A stretch of 12,665 nt of DNA from assembly GCA_964464145.1 (NCBI GenBank), contig CAYXFB010000075.1, forward strand, positions 1-12,665. Reading direction: 5' to 3'. Made by a program: the position numbers and the translations under genes. The stretch is from UBA5399 sp964464145 (GTDB lineage: Bacteria > Bacillota > Clostridia > Christensenellales > Christensenellaceae). Shown one piece after another: positions 3,687 to 11,027 of this stretch; the first letter of the stretch is position 1; each line of letters begins with the position of its first letter. The notes below the pieces were generated by a model. The model was given only the letters and a program-made list of their open reading frames with translations. It ran no database searches and had not been told where the DNA came from.

Positions 3687-4067
3687 CTATTGCAGTCTGT
3701 CAATAAGCGCCTGTTGAAGCACGGAGGAAAAATTTATATGGCGCTTTTCCGCTTCGATATTTAGCCACTCAGGAATCGTGAGTGTTTTTTTGACGGCCTT
3801 TGTGCGGCGCTCGTACTGCATGGGATTTGTGGCAATGAGGGAAACAAAACCATCCTCCGGGCTTGTAATGGTTTTTATATCAGAGGCTTTGGGAACGGGT
3901 ATATCTCTTTCGTACTGAGATTGTATATATAGCCCCAAAACTTCGCTGGCGTTTGACATTATTTCCTCAATGGTTTCTCCCTCGGATTGGCAGCCTGGAA
4001 GGTCTGGAAATTCCATCCAATAGCCACCGTCCTCGTTGTGGAATACTCCCGGATATACTGCTAACAT
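3687..4067 (-). CDS. hicB: HicB-family antitoxin (second pair) with C-terminal RHH domain
   Basis: A 126-residue minus-strand protein from ATG 4067-4065, preceded by AAAGGAG. The N-terminal core is MLAVYPGVFHNEDGGYWMEF with PDLPGCQSEGETIEEIM, the classic HicB PDLPGC...G.T.EE signature, better conserved than in hicB1. The C-terminal part, KAVKKTLTIPEWLNIEAEKR with NFSSVLQQALIDRL, is the ribbon-helix-helix DNA-binding domain. It follows hicA2 by 36 bases and precedes the short hicB-like gene. It should neutralise HicA2 and repress the promoter at 4307-4335. Its C-terminal domain is close to that of HicB1, and both promoters contain ACGT boxes, so cross-repression is plausible. Confidence 0.95.
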   Translation of the reverse strand: MLAVYPGVFHNEDGGYWMEFPDLPGCQSEGETIEEIMSNASEVLGLYIQSQYERDIPVPKASDIKTITSPEDGFVSLIATNPMQYERRTKAVKKTLTIPEWLNIEAEKRHINFSSVLQQALIDRLQ

Positions 4068-4090
4068 AATTTATCACTCCTTTATGTATG

Positions 4091-4122
4091 GCGGTGAGGG
4101 GGCTTATTTCAGCCCCGTCCGC
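4091..4122 (-). promoter_or_regulatory. Intercistronic hairpin over the hicA2 stop codon
   Basis: On the minus strand the core GGGGCT-GAAATA-AGCCCC (4116-4099) is identical to the one at the hicA1 stop. The outer pairing is different in sequence but present again (GCGG at 4122-4119 with CCGC at 4094-4091). Preservation of pairing with changed bases argues that the structure matters. Confidence 0.68.
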
Positions 4123-4280
4123 TTTAGTATTGTATTCAGTAGGCCTTTTTTTAAGTCCGCGTTATGTACTGGAATGCTTTCTGTAAGATTGTCTTTTACC
4201 ATTATGTGGTGGCTGCCGTTTATTCTGTCCAGTTTCCAACCATTGCGCTCCAGTAGCTTGATTAGCTCTTTACCAGTCAT
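4104..4280 (-). CDS. hicA: HicA-family mRNA interferase toxin (second pair)
   Basis: A 58-residue minus-strand protein from ATG 4280-4278, with AAAAAGGAGG 9-18 bases upstream. It is short enough to be missed by length-filtered gene callers, but it is a textbook HicA. The N-terminal helix is MTGKELIKLLERNGWKLDRI, the catalytic motif is NGSHHIMVK with His24, the strand is ESIPVH, and the C-terminal helix is DLKKGLLNTILKRTGLK. HicA acts as a ribosome-independent mRNA endonuclease held inactive by HicB. It is the first gene of a three-gene operon and is transcribed divergently from the tail cassette. Unlike HicA1 it keeps the standard G-S-H-H around the catalytic histidine, so the two toxins are not recent copies. 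Confidence 0.93.
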   Translation of the reverse strand: MTGKELIKLLERNGWKLDRINGSHHIMVKDNLTESIPVHNADLKKGLLNTILKRTGLK

Positions 4281-4306
4281 GGACTTGACCTCCTTTTTAT
4301 GGTTTA

Positions 4307-4335
4307 ATTATACACGTGTAATACGTATATGACAA
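4307..4335 (-). promoter_or_regulatory. hicA2 promoter with adjacent ACGT palindromes
   Basis: Minus-strand TTGTCA (4335-4330), a 17-base spacer and TATAAT (4312-4307). The spacer region consists of two perfect palindromes side by side, TACACGTGTA (4311-4320) and ATACGTAT (4321-4328), with ACGT cores nine bases apart. The cores match those in the hicA1 promoter. Repression by HicB2, and possibly HicB1, is the likely use (inference). No equally good promoter is seen on the + strand here for the tail genes. Confidence 0.85.
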
Positions 4336-4364
4336 GAGTAAAAATAAGAAAAGTGGTGAATTTT

Positions 4365-4733
4365 ATGGTTACAAATCACATTGATGCTAATAGAGACATA
4401 TATCTGAGGCAGGGCGACACGCTGGAGTTGTCTATACCCGTTATCAACCGGGCGGACGCGAATTGGAAGCCCGGCCCGGCCGACAGGGTGGTTTTCGGCA
4501 TAAAGCACGGCGCGACGGATGAACGGCTGCTGCGCATGGTGCTTGAGATATCCGCGGGCAACCGCGCAAGGCTGAAGCTGTCAAACACAGTGACGGAAAA
4601 ACTGCCGCTCGGGCGGCACAGATATGATGTGCGATATATAAAGGACGCAAATGCGGACGCGACGGACGGCAGCAGGGTTTACACGCCCTTTGTACGTTCG
4701 TTCAACGTGCTGGAAACGGCTTCGGAGGTATAA
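4365..4733 (+). CDS. BppU-like N-terminal-domain tail/baseplate protein
   Basis: A 122-residue protein. ATG 4365 is chosen because GTGGTGA lies six bases upstream; the in-frame ATG at 4329 lies inside the divergent hicA2 promoter and has no ribosome binding site. The sequence follows the small beta-sandwich seen at the N-terminus of phage baseplate upper proteins: DIYLRQGDTLELSIPV, then DRVVFGIKHG, LKLSNTVTEKLPLGRHRYDV, and a final VYTPFVRSFNVLE strand. In this family the domain anchors receptor-binding proteins to the baseplate. Here it is a stand-alone gene ending three bases before the first fiber gene, which fits an adaptor for the fibers that follow. Confidence 0.75.
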   Translation: MVTNHIDANRDIYLRQGDTLELSIPVINRADANWKPGPADRVVFGIKHGATDERLLRMVLEISAGNRARLKLSNTVTEKLPLGRHRYDVRYIKDANADATDGSRVYTPFVRSFNVLETASEV

Positions 4734-4735
4734 GG

Positions 4736-7288
4736 ATGATAAACGGTATAATTTTTGACGAAAGGCTCAACACCGCGAGGGATTGGGGCAATATATTTAA
4801 AAAGGCGTTCCCCACGGACGGCGTTATATCCGGATTCGACATTACGGGAACGGGTGCGATGTTCACTGTTGCGCCGGGCTATATCGTTATGTGCGGGCGC
4901 GTTATAAACAACGACGGCATAATGACCGTGGATAACACTGCCTCGCTGCAAAACGGCTATGTGCGGCTAAAGTATAGGATAGACCTGAACGCCGCGCCCT
5001 CGCGCGAGGATTTTTCGCAGGGCAGTTTCGTGATAGATACATCCGGCTCGCCCGTATTTCCCTCGCTTTTGCAGGAGAATATAAACGGTACGGGCAAGGT
5101 GTACGAGGCGGAGCTGGCCGTTTTTCAGATGACGGGCGGCGCTATTTCGAGCCGTGTGCGCATGATGCCGCCCGCCGGGCTGGACGTTCTATATGTGTTT
5201 GGCGAGGGCGGAGGCTACTTTTCCGTTCGCAGGGAAGGTGGCTTGACGCGCCTCGCGGTGCGGGGAAACGGCGGCGCGGAGATAGCTGCGCTCAATATAG
5301 ACGACGCGGGCGCGCTGTCTACCTTTGGAGCGCTCACCGTGGGCGCGGGGCTTTCGGTGGGCGGCGACATAGCGCAGAACGCGGGCAAGGCGCAGCTAAA
5401 CGAGGCCATCACGCTGAACGGCAAGAACGGCTATGCGCTTACCATGCGCTGGGTGGACACTGTGGGCGTGGTGTTTGATATGTTTGACGGCGCTGTGCTG
5501 CACGAGTCTGTGATGTCGCTGAACGCGGACGGCACCGTCACCATTCCCGTTGATGTGCCGGGAATACAGGGCAAGCTGGACCTTAACGACGACCTTGTTT
5601 TCACATCAAAAGCAAAGGGTGTGTATACAACGGGCGGAGGCAGCAAAAAGGCGCTTATTGTGCCGGACAGCGGAGGTAAGCTGTGGGTGGGTTCCACGGA
5701 TGATAATTTTGTTTCGGGCGAGGCGGCGGTGGCGGCAAACGGAAAAGTATCGCTTATAAATTACGAGCCGGGCAAGGGGTACACGGCCGCGATCGAGGCG
5801 GGCGGCAGGGATATAAATGTGGCGCGCAATCTGCTTGTGGGCGAGGATTATGAAGTAAAGGTCGGCGGGGATCTTACAGTGGCCGGCGCTTTTAAAATGG
5901 GCGGCGGGCTGGTGACCGATAAAATGACGCTTTCGGATACGCTTACCACCAATAAGCTCATTGTTACGGGTGATACAAATATGTATGCGGCTAGTGTTGA
6001 GGGCGATCTTACGCTGAACCGAAAGCTGGTCATAAGCGGTCAAAGCGGAATGGTCTGCGGAAATGCGAAACTTGTCACATATGAAAATAACGATATGCGG
6101 CTGGGTTCCACGAGCAGCTCAGAGTCGCCGCAGCGGATAAATATACTGGCATCTTCTCAAATCAATTTCGGCATAGGCACAACAGATATGCTGCGTATAG
6201 ACGCAAATGCTATAGACGCGTTTTCACGCACCATAAAGACTGGGGGAGCCATTGAAGCGGAAAGTTTAAAGGTGAATAGTTTTACTCCCAAAAATCTTAC
6301 GGCAATAGAATGGCTTAATGCGCCGACAATAAAAGCGACAACACTGCTGCAATCTACAGGAGAGTTAAGAGTGTCGGGTACGAGTAGCTTTAGCGGTAAT
6401 ATATCGGCTGGTTCGGTGGCAGTTACCGTTCAAGACCTTATTGCGAACAGAAATATACAAGCCAAAGGTATGCTGCGGCTTTATCCAAAGGATACTGCCA
6501 AGGGGTATGGCGCAACTATTGAAATGGATAGCGTGGGCACCGCGCTTACGATTTACGCCAACCCTAGTGAGGGCAACGATGCCGGACGGCTGGCAGCGAT
6601 AAGGGTTACAAAGGCGACCGGCCAAACTGCTATACCTTATGGGCTTAATGTGGGCAACGGGCTTAGTGTGAACGGAGGCCTCACCGTAAACGGTGTGCTC
6701 AATGCAAACAATGGTCTGAATGTGCGGTACGGGGATCTTGTAATGGACGGCGTAAGCAGCACCTGTAAAATCGGTGGCGGCATGATAAGGCAGGGATCCA
6801 CTTCACAAAATCTGTCCATATATGGCGACACCGCAGGAGCAAAGCCCGGAGTAGCTATAGCATACGGCACCGGGGTGGTTGCTTTGCCAGGAGTGGCCGC
6901 AGCATCGGCATCTACTGCGGCGGCCAATCTATATATTTCATCGTCCGGAACTTTGTATAGAACAGGCTCTACCCGACGGATAAAGGACAACATAAAGGAC
7001 GCAGACGCAAATGAAATCATGAAAACCGTGCGCAGGCTCAAAGTTCGAAACTTCACCAGCAGGTGTGAGGGCGACGATCAGTCAAAGATACGCACGGGCG
7101 GTATTGCCGAAGAATTTTTCATAGTGGACAAGAGACTGGCGGTATACGATATGGACAGCCAAGGCAATCCCCAGCTTGATGAGCAGGGCGAGCCGATAGT
7201 AAACAACATAGACACGGGTGAACTGCTGTATAGGTTATTGTCGGCGGTGCAAACGCTTGACAAAAGACTATCTGAATTGGAGGCGTGA
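4736..7288 (+). CDS. Tail fiber protein with C-terminal S74 intramolecular chaperone/peptidase domain
   Basis: An 850-residue protein with GGAGGT shortly upstream, overlapping the next gene region at its TGA. Residues 1-145 are a conserved fiber N-terminal region (MINGIIFDERLNTARDWGNI, then FDITGTGAMFTVAPGYIVMCGR), probably the attachment part. Residues about 180-740 are Gly/Asn/Val-rich short-strand repeats typical of trimeric beta-helical fibers, for example GLNVGNGLSVNGGLTVNGVL near 638-657. The C-terminus holds an S74 domain starting S745-TRRIK750, which matches S-x-x-R-x-K. It ends in a heptad-like helix (LLYRLLSAVQTLDKRLSELE). S74 domains trimerise the fiber and cleave themselves off at the Ser. 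The GC-rich first part gives way to clearly AT-richer DNA from about 5900, suggesting domain replacement. Confidence 0.88.
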   Translation: MINGIIFDERLNTARDWGNIFKKAFPTDGVISGFDITGTGAMFTVAPGYIVMCGRVINNDGIMTVDNTASLQNGYVRLKYRIDLNAAPSREDFSQGSFVIDTSGSPVFPSLLQENINGTGKVYEAELAVFQMTGGAISSRVRMMPPAGLDVLYVFGEGGGYFSVRREGGLTRLAVRGNGGAEIAALNIDDAGALSTFGALTVGAGLSVGGDIAQNAGKAQLNEAITLNGKNGYALTMRWVDTVGVVFDMFDGAVLHESVMSLNADGTVTIPVDVPGIQGKLDLNDDLVFTSKAKGVYTTGGGSKKALIVPDSGGKLWVGSTDDNFVSGEAAVAANGKVSLINYEPGKGYTAAIEAGGRDINVARNLLVGEDYEVKVGGDLTVAGAFKMGGGLVTDKMTLSDTLTTNKLIVTGDTNMYAASVEGDLTLNRKLVISGQSGMVCGNAKLVTYENNDMRLGSTSSSESPQRINILASSQINFGIGTTDMLRIDANAIDAFSRTIKTGGAIEAESLKVNSFTPKNLTAIEWLNAPTIKATTLLQSTGELRVSGTSSFSGNISAGSVAVTVQDLIANRNIQAKGMLRLYPKDTAKGYGATIEMDSVGTALTIYANPSEGNDAGRLAAIRVTKATGQTAIPYGLNVGNGLSVNGGLTVNGVLNANNGLNVRYGDLVMDGVSSTCKIGGGMIRQGSTSQNLSIYGDTAGAKPGVAIAYGTGVVALPGVAAASASTAAANLYISSSGTLYRTGSTRRIKDNIKDADANEIMKTVRRLKVRNFTSRCEGDDQSKIRTGGIAEEFFIVDKRLAVYDMDSQGNPQLDEQGEPIVNNIDTGELLYRLLSAVQTLDKRLSELEA

Positions 7289-7290
7289 AA

Positions 7291-8910
7291 ATGGAAGAAT
7301 TGTATATAGACATAACGGAACCCGGCCCGCAGGGACCGTCAGGTCCGGCAGGTCCGCAGGGCATACAAGGCCCGCAGGGTGTGCAGGGGCAGATTGGTCC
7401 GCAGGGTGAGCGGGGTGAGCGGGGAGATCGCGGCGAACCCGGCGAGCGAGGAGACAAGGGCGAAAAGGGTGACAAAGGCGACACCGGCGAGCAGGGCGAC
7501 ATGGGCGACGGGCTTGTTGTGAAGGGCGTGTACAATACGCTTGAGGCGCTCAAGACGGCTCACCCTGTGGGCGCGGAGGGCGATGCCTACATTGTTGGCG
7601 ACGGCGGAAGCAGCGGCGGCGTATTGGGAATAGTAGCCGGGGAGAACATAACGGTGGACGCTACTAATCCGGCGCTGCCTGTGGTTAGCGCGAGCGGAGG
7701 CATTGAAGCCCTCACCGCAGGGGCGAATGTAAGTATTGACAACAAGGACTTAAAAAAACCTGTTATAAGTGTGCCAAGTATAGGCGTGGTGGGTATAGTT
7801 GCGGGCGAAAACATATCAATTGATAGCACGGATATTGTTAATCCAATAGTTTCGGCAGCCGGCGTAATAACCGAAATAGTTGCCGGTGAGAATGTGACGG
7901 TAAACAATACTGATTCTAAACGGCCTGTGGTGAGTGCGGTTACTGGTGTTAAGGATGTAACCGTGGAAGGTGCAAAAATATATATTGGCGCGAATGCGGG
8001 TAAGGCAAACATCAGCTCCGGACTGGTTTCTATAGGAAACGATTCAGGTGCAGCGAATACTAGCGGTTATAGCAATACATTCATCGGAAACAACGCAGGT
8101 AAGATAAATACAACAGGTGGCTACAATACATTTTTGGGAGATAATAGCGGCGCGGAAAGTACCGCCAGCCAAAATACATTAATTGGGGCAAGTAGCGGCA
8201 TTAAAACAGCCAATGGAGTCAATACGTTTATTGGATTCAACTCCGGAAAAGACAATATATCCGGGCAGGACAATGTATTTATTGGCGCGTTTAGTGGAGG
8301 AAGCATGGCGGCGGGTGATGCTAATGTTTTTCTTGGACGTGGCGCAACAGGTATTTCTGACAACAGAAATCAAATATCAATCGGCTATAACGCCACCTGC
8401 ACTGCCGCAAACCAAATAACGTTGGGCAATAATGCCATAACCGCGCTGCGCTGCAACGTGACCAGCATATCGGCACTGTCCGACGAACGCACGAAGGAAT
8501 ACCACGAGCAGGCTAACCTTGAGCTTTGCTATGCGGACATTATGCGGCTGCCCGTGAGCAGATACAAATACCAGCCGTGGGCGGGGACGCACCTTGACGG
8601 GCACGTCACAGGGTATATGGCCGATGATGTGGCGGAGGTTTTTCCCAAGTGCGTGCATGAGTCTGACCAGTGGTTTCCCAAGCTGGACAAAAAGGGTAAG
8701 CCCATAATGGAGACGGTTGTGGACGAGGCCACTGGCGAAACGGTGAAGCGACCAAAGCAATTTAAGCTGGAGGCTGTGAAAGAGATAGCCATAACCGACC
8801 AGCTGCTGGCCACGCTGCACGGCGCCGTGCAGTATCTTGCGGCAAAAGTGGAAGATCAGAGACGGGAGATCGAACTGTTGAGGGCGGAGGTGAAAAACAG
8901 TGGCAGATAA
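7291..8910 (+). CDS. Collagen-like tail fiber with YadA-head-like repeats and S74 chaperone domain
   Basis: A 539-residue protein. ATG 7291 is preferred over GTG 7285 because TGGAGG (7278-7283) is seven bases from the ATG and only one from the GTG. Domains in order: Gly-X-Y collagen-like rod about 11-75 (PGPQGPSGPAGPQGIQ...), a small linker domain (GVYNTLEALKTAHPVG), four copies of an IVAGENITVD...PVVSA repeat about 108-215, and roughly six NTFIGNNAG-type repeats about 241-385 resembling the YadA-type left-handed beta-roll. The S74 domain starts at S397-DERTK402, a good S-D-x-R-x-K match, followed by a C-terminal coiled coil (KVEDQRREIELLRAEVKN). It is likely a trimeric receptor-binding fiber that self-cleaves. 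GC-rich ends flank an AT-richer middle (about 7700-8450). Confidence 0.88.
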   Translation: MEELYIDITEPGPQGPSGPAGPQGIQGPQGVQGQIGPQGERGERGDRGEPGERGDKGEKGDKGDTGEQGDMGDGLVVKGVYNTLEALKTAHPVGAEGDAYIVGDGGSSGGVLGIVAGENITVDATNPALPVVSASGGIEALTAGANVSIDNKDLKKPVISVPSIGVVGIVAGENISIDSTDIVNPIVSAAGVITEIVAGENVTVNNTDSKRPVVSAVTGVKDVTVEGAKIYIGANAGKANISSGLVSIGNDSGAANTSGYSNTFIGNNAGKINTTGGYNTFLGDNSGAESTASQNTLIGASSGIKTANGVNTFIGFNSGKDNISGQDNVFIGAFSGGSMAAGDANVFLGRGATGISDNRNQISIGYNATCTAANQITLGNNAITALRCNVTSISALSDERTKEYHEQANLELCYADIMRLPVSRYKYQPWAGTHLDGHVTGYMADDVAEVFPKCVHESDQWFPKLDKKGKPIMETVVDEATGETVKRPKQFKLEAVKEIAITDQLLATLHGAVQYLAAKVEDQRREIELLRAEVKNSGR

Positions 8911-9679
8911 CAACGGTGTATTCATATGGGATATGGATTCGGGCGATTATAAAAACGCCGGTACCATGAACGGCCCGCAGGGGATACCCGGGCCGCAGGG
9001 GAAACAGGGAATACCCGGGCCGCAGGGCAGGGGGCTTTCGGTGCTGGGCAGCTACGACACATTGGCGGCGCTTGAAGCGGCACATCCCACCGGCGAGCCG
9101 GGCGAAGCGTATTCGGTGGGTATTGAAGAGAAAAGGATATATTGCTGGGACGCGGACTCTGCGGCTTGGGCGGATATAGGATATATAAGAGGCCCGCAGG
9201 GGCCGCAGGGTGACAAGGGCGCTCCGGGCGCGCGCGGCGAAAAAGGTGATAAGGGTGACATCGGCCCGCAGGGCGAACGCGGGGAGCGCGGCGAAAAGGG
9301 CGCGAAGGGCGACATAGGCCCGCAGGGTGAGCGCGGGCTTCAAGGAGTGCAGGGCGTGGCCGGCCCGATAGGTCCACAAGGCATACAGGGCGAAGAGGGG
9401 CCGCAGGGTCAGCCGGGTGAAAAGGGCGATACAGGCGAGCAGGGTGCAAAGGGCGAGAAGGGCGATACCGGCAGTCCGGGGTTGAATGGGCAGGTGGTGG
9501 AGATCGCTGCGGGAGAGAATGTGACGGTGGATTCCGCTGACCCGGCGCGGCCTGTTATAGCGGCGGAGGTATCGCTTCAGTATGTTGATGCGCAGCTGGC
9601 TGCCGCAAAGGATTATACGGACGGCAGGGTTGGCGATATAGATACCGCACTCGACGCTTTAAACAGGGTGGTGATCTGA
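8900..9679 (+). CDS. Collagen-like tail protein with two Gly-X-Y rods
   Basis: A 259-residue protein starting at GTG 8900, inside the last eleven bases of the preceding gene, with GGAGGT (8886-8891) upstream. It ends in TGATG, shared with the next gene. Residues about 24-44 are a short Gly-X-Y rod. Residues 45-95 are a linker domain (GLSVLGSYDTLAALEAAHPT...IYCWDADSAAWADIGYI) homologous to the one in the previous fiber. Residues 96-195 are a long charged collagen-like rod rich in GEKGDKGD and GPQGERGE units. A single VEIAAGENVTVDSADPARPV repeat follows, as in the previous fiber, then a C-terminal helix. There is no S74 domain or head. It may be a rod or adaptor that joins the propeller protein encoded next to the tail (inference). 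Confidence 0.85.
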   Translation: MADNNGVFIWDMDSGDYKNAGTMNGPQGIPGPQGKQGIPGPQGRGLSVLGSYDTLAALEAAHPTGEPGEAYSVGIEEKRIYCWDADSAAWADIGYIRGPQGPQGDKGAPGARGEKGDKGDIGPQGERGERGEKGAKGDIGPQGERGLQGVQGVAGPIGPQGIQGEEGPQGQPGEKGDTGEQGAKGEKGDTGSPGLNGQVVEIAAGENVTVDSADPARPVIAAEVSLQYVDAQLAAAKDYTDGRVGDIDTALDALNRVVI

Positions 9680-11001
9680 TGGGCACAACGGCGGAAAAGC
9701 TTTTATACACAGCGCAGAGCATAGACGATATAGGCGCGGCGATTGAGGATAAAAACGCGGACTTTAGCAGCGCGAAACCGCTGGCAGAGTGGGCGCAGGC
9801 TGTGGAGGACATAAGCGGCGGCGGGGAATATCCGGTCACGCCTGTTACGGGAGTGGCGCAGGCTGCCTTGGCGAAGGGGGATAAGAGCGTTGTGGCAAAT
9901 GGCAATGAGTGGATAAGGCGGCCTGATCCGGCGGTGCTGCCGACCGGAATTGGATATGGCACGGCATTATCAGCAGATGGTAAGATAATGGCGGTTGCGC
10001 ATACCAACAGCCCATTTATATCTACCTATGATTGGAGCGGCACAGAATGGATAAAGCGCCCAAACCCCGAAACGCTGCCGACTGGCAAATGCAACGGCAC
10101 AGCCTTGAGCGCAAATGGGAATATATTGGCAGTTGCGCATAGCAACAGCCCATTTATATCTACCTATGATTGGAACGGCGCGGCGTGGATAAAGCGTCCT
10201 AACCCCGCTTCGCTACCACCTTGTGACGATTATCCGCGCGGCGAATGTAAAGGCGTTGCGTTATCAGCAGATGGAGCTATATTAGCAGTAGCACACACCA
10301 CTAGCCCATATATGACTAGCTATGATTGGCGCGGCACAGCATGGATAAAGCGGCCTATTCCAAATGTTTTGCCAACAAACAGTGGAGTTGGCGCAGCGCT
10401 TTCCGCAGATGGGCAGGTACTGGCGGTGGCACATACATCCAGTCCGTTTATATCTACATACACCCGAAATGGTTCATCTTGGGTAAAGCGGCCTAATCCG
10501 GCGGTACTGCCGGCCGGCAATGGATATGGCACGGCGTTATCAGCGGATGGGTTGGTATTGGCAGTCGCGCATATCAACAGCCCATTTATATCTACCTATG
10601 ATTGGAGCGGCACAGAATGGATAAAGCGCCCAAACCCCGAAACGCTGATAATCGGCTTGGGAACAGGCGCGGCGCTATCCGCAGACGGAACCATATTGGC
10701 TATATCATATAGTGCGAATCCATGTGTTGTTACTTATGACTGGAAGGGTGGCGCTTGGATAAAACGACCGAATCCCGCGACGCTGCCGACAGATTTTGGC
10801 AAGAGCGCAACGTTATCCGCAGATGGAATGGTATTGGCAGTGGCGCACTCTAACAGCCCATATATGACGACATACTTTTACCCTAGTATATTTTATAAAT
10901 ACCAAACCCTGTTGCCCGATGGCGCGACGGGGGTGGGATATGCGAAGGCGGATATACAAAGCGGAGCAAATGGAACTGTGGACGTGGTGTTTGAACTATA
11001 G
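9679..11001 (+). CDS. Seven-repeat beta-propeller-like tail protein
   Basis: A 440-residue protein whose ATG overlaps the previous stop (TGATG). After a helical N-terminal part of about 75 residues (MGTTAEKLLYTAQSIDDIGA...), residues about 76-400 form seven tandem repeats of about 46. The pattern is WIKRPNPxxLPTG, then GTALSADGxILAVAHxxSP, then FISTYDWxG. Seven repeats of this size with S-A-D-G-x-x-L-A-V-A and YDW strands indicate a seven-bladed propeller like WD40/phage tail propellers, which commonly bind glycans or receptors. The C-terminal 40 residues (TLLPDGATGVGYAKADIQSG...VDVVFEL) form a separate small end domain. Blades are very similar to each other, including a 73-bp exact DNA repeat, so blades are being copied within the gene. 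Receptor binding is inference. Confidence 0.82.
   Translation: MGTTAEKLLYTAQSIDDIGAAIEDKNADFSSAKPLAEWAQAVEDISGGGEYPVTPVTGVAQAALAKGDKSVVANGNEWIRRPDPAVLPTGIGYGTALSADGKIMAVAHTNSPFISTYDWSGTEWIKRPNPETLPTGKCNGTALSANGNILAVAHSNSPFISTYDWNGAAWIKRPNPASLPPCDDYPRGECKGVALSADGAILAVAHTTSPYMTSYDWRGTAWIKRPIPNVLPTNSGVGAALSADGQVLAVAHTSSPFISTYTRNGSSWVKRPNPAVLPAGNGYGTALSADGLVLAVAHINSPFISTYDWSGTEWIKRPNPETLIIGLGTGAALSADGTILAISYSANPCVVTYDWKGGAWIKRPNPATLPTDFGKSATLSADGMVLAVAHSNSPYMTTYFYPSIFYKYQTLLPDGATGVGYAKADIQSGANGTVDVVFEL
10005..10077 (+). repeat. 73-bp exact intragenic repeat, copy 1 (blade 1/2 junction)
   Basis: Identical base for base to 10575-10647 (offset 570 bases). It covers the end of blade 1 and the beginning of blade 2 of the propeller gene. 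A third, partly matching copy (about 30 identical bases) begins near 10144. Confidence 0.95.
10575..10647 (+). repeat. 73-bp exact intragenic repeat, copy 2 (blade 5/6 junction)
   Basis: Exact copy of 10005-10077, lying at the blade 5/6 junction, four blades further on. Identity including third codon positions implies recent gene conversion or duplication. Confidence 0.95.
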
Positions 11002-11027
11002 AAAGCAAATAGATGGAGGGATTCAAT

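Noticed and set aside
4329..4364. Upstream start for the BppU-like gene (ATG 4329).
   Set aside because: It lies inside the divergent hicA2 promoter and operator, has no ribosome binding site, and adds a basic segment not expected for the domain. ATG 4365 has GGTGA at the right spacing.
7119..9449. Long minus-strand ORFs rich in Pro, Ser, Arg and Cys opposite the fiber genes.
   Set aside because: They are antisense shadows of Gly-X-Y and GC-rich coding DNA: low complexity, no start signals, and on the wrong strand for the operon.
9679..11001. Diversity-generating retroelement variable region in the repeated propeller gene.
   Set aside because: No reverse transcriptase or template repeat is in the window, and the differences among blades are not adenine-biased in any way I can see. 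Blade duplication explains the repeats.
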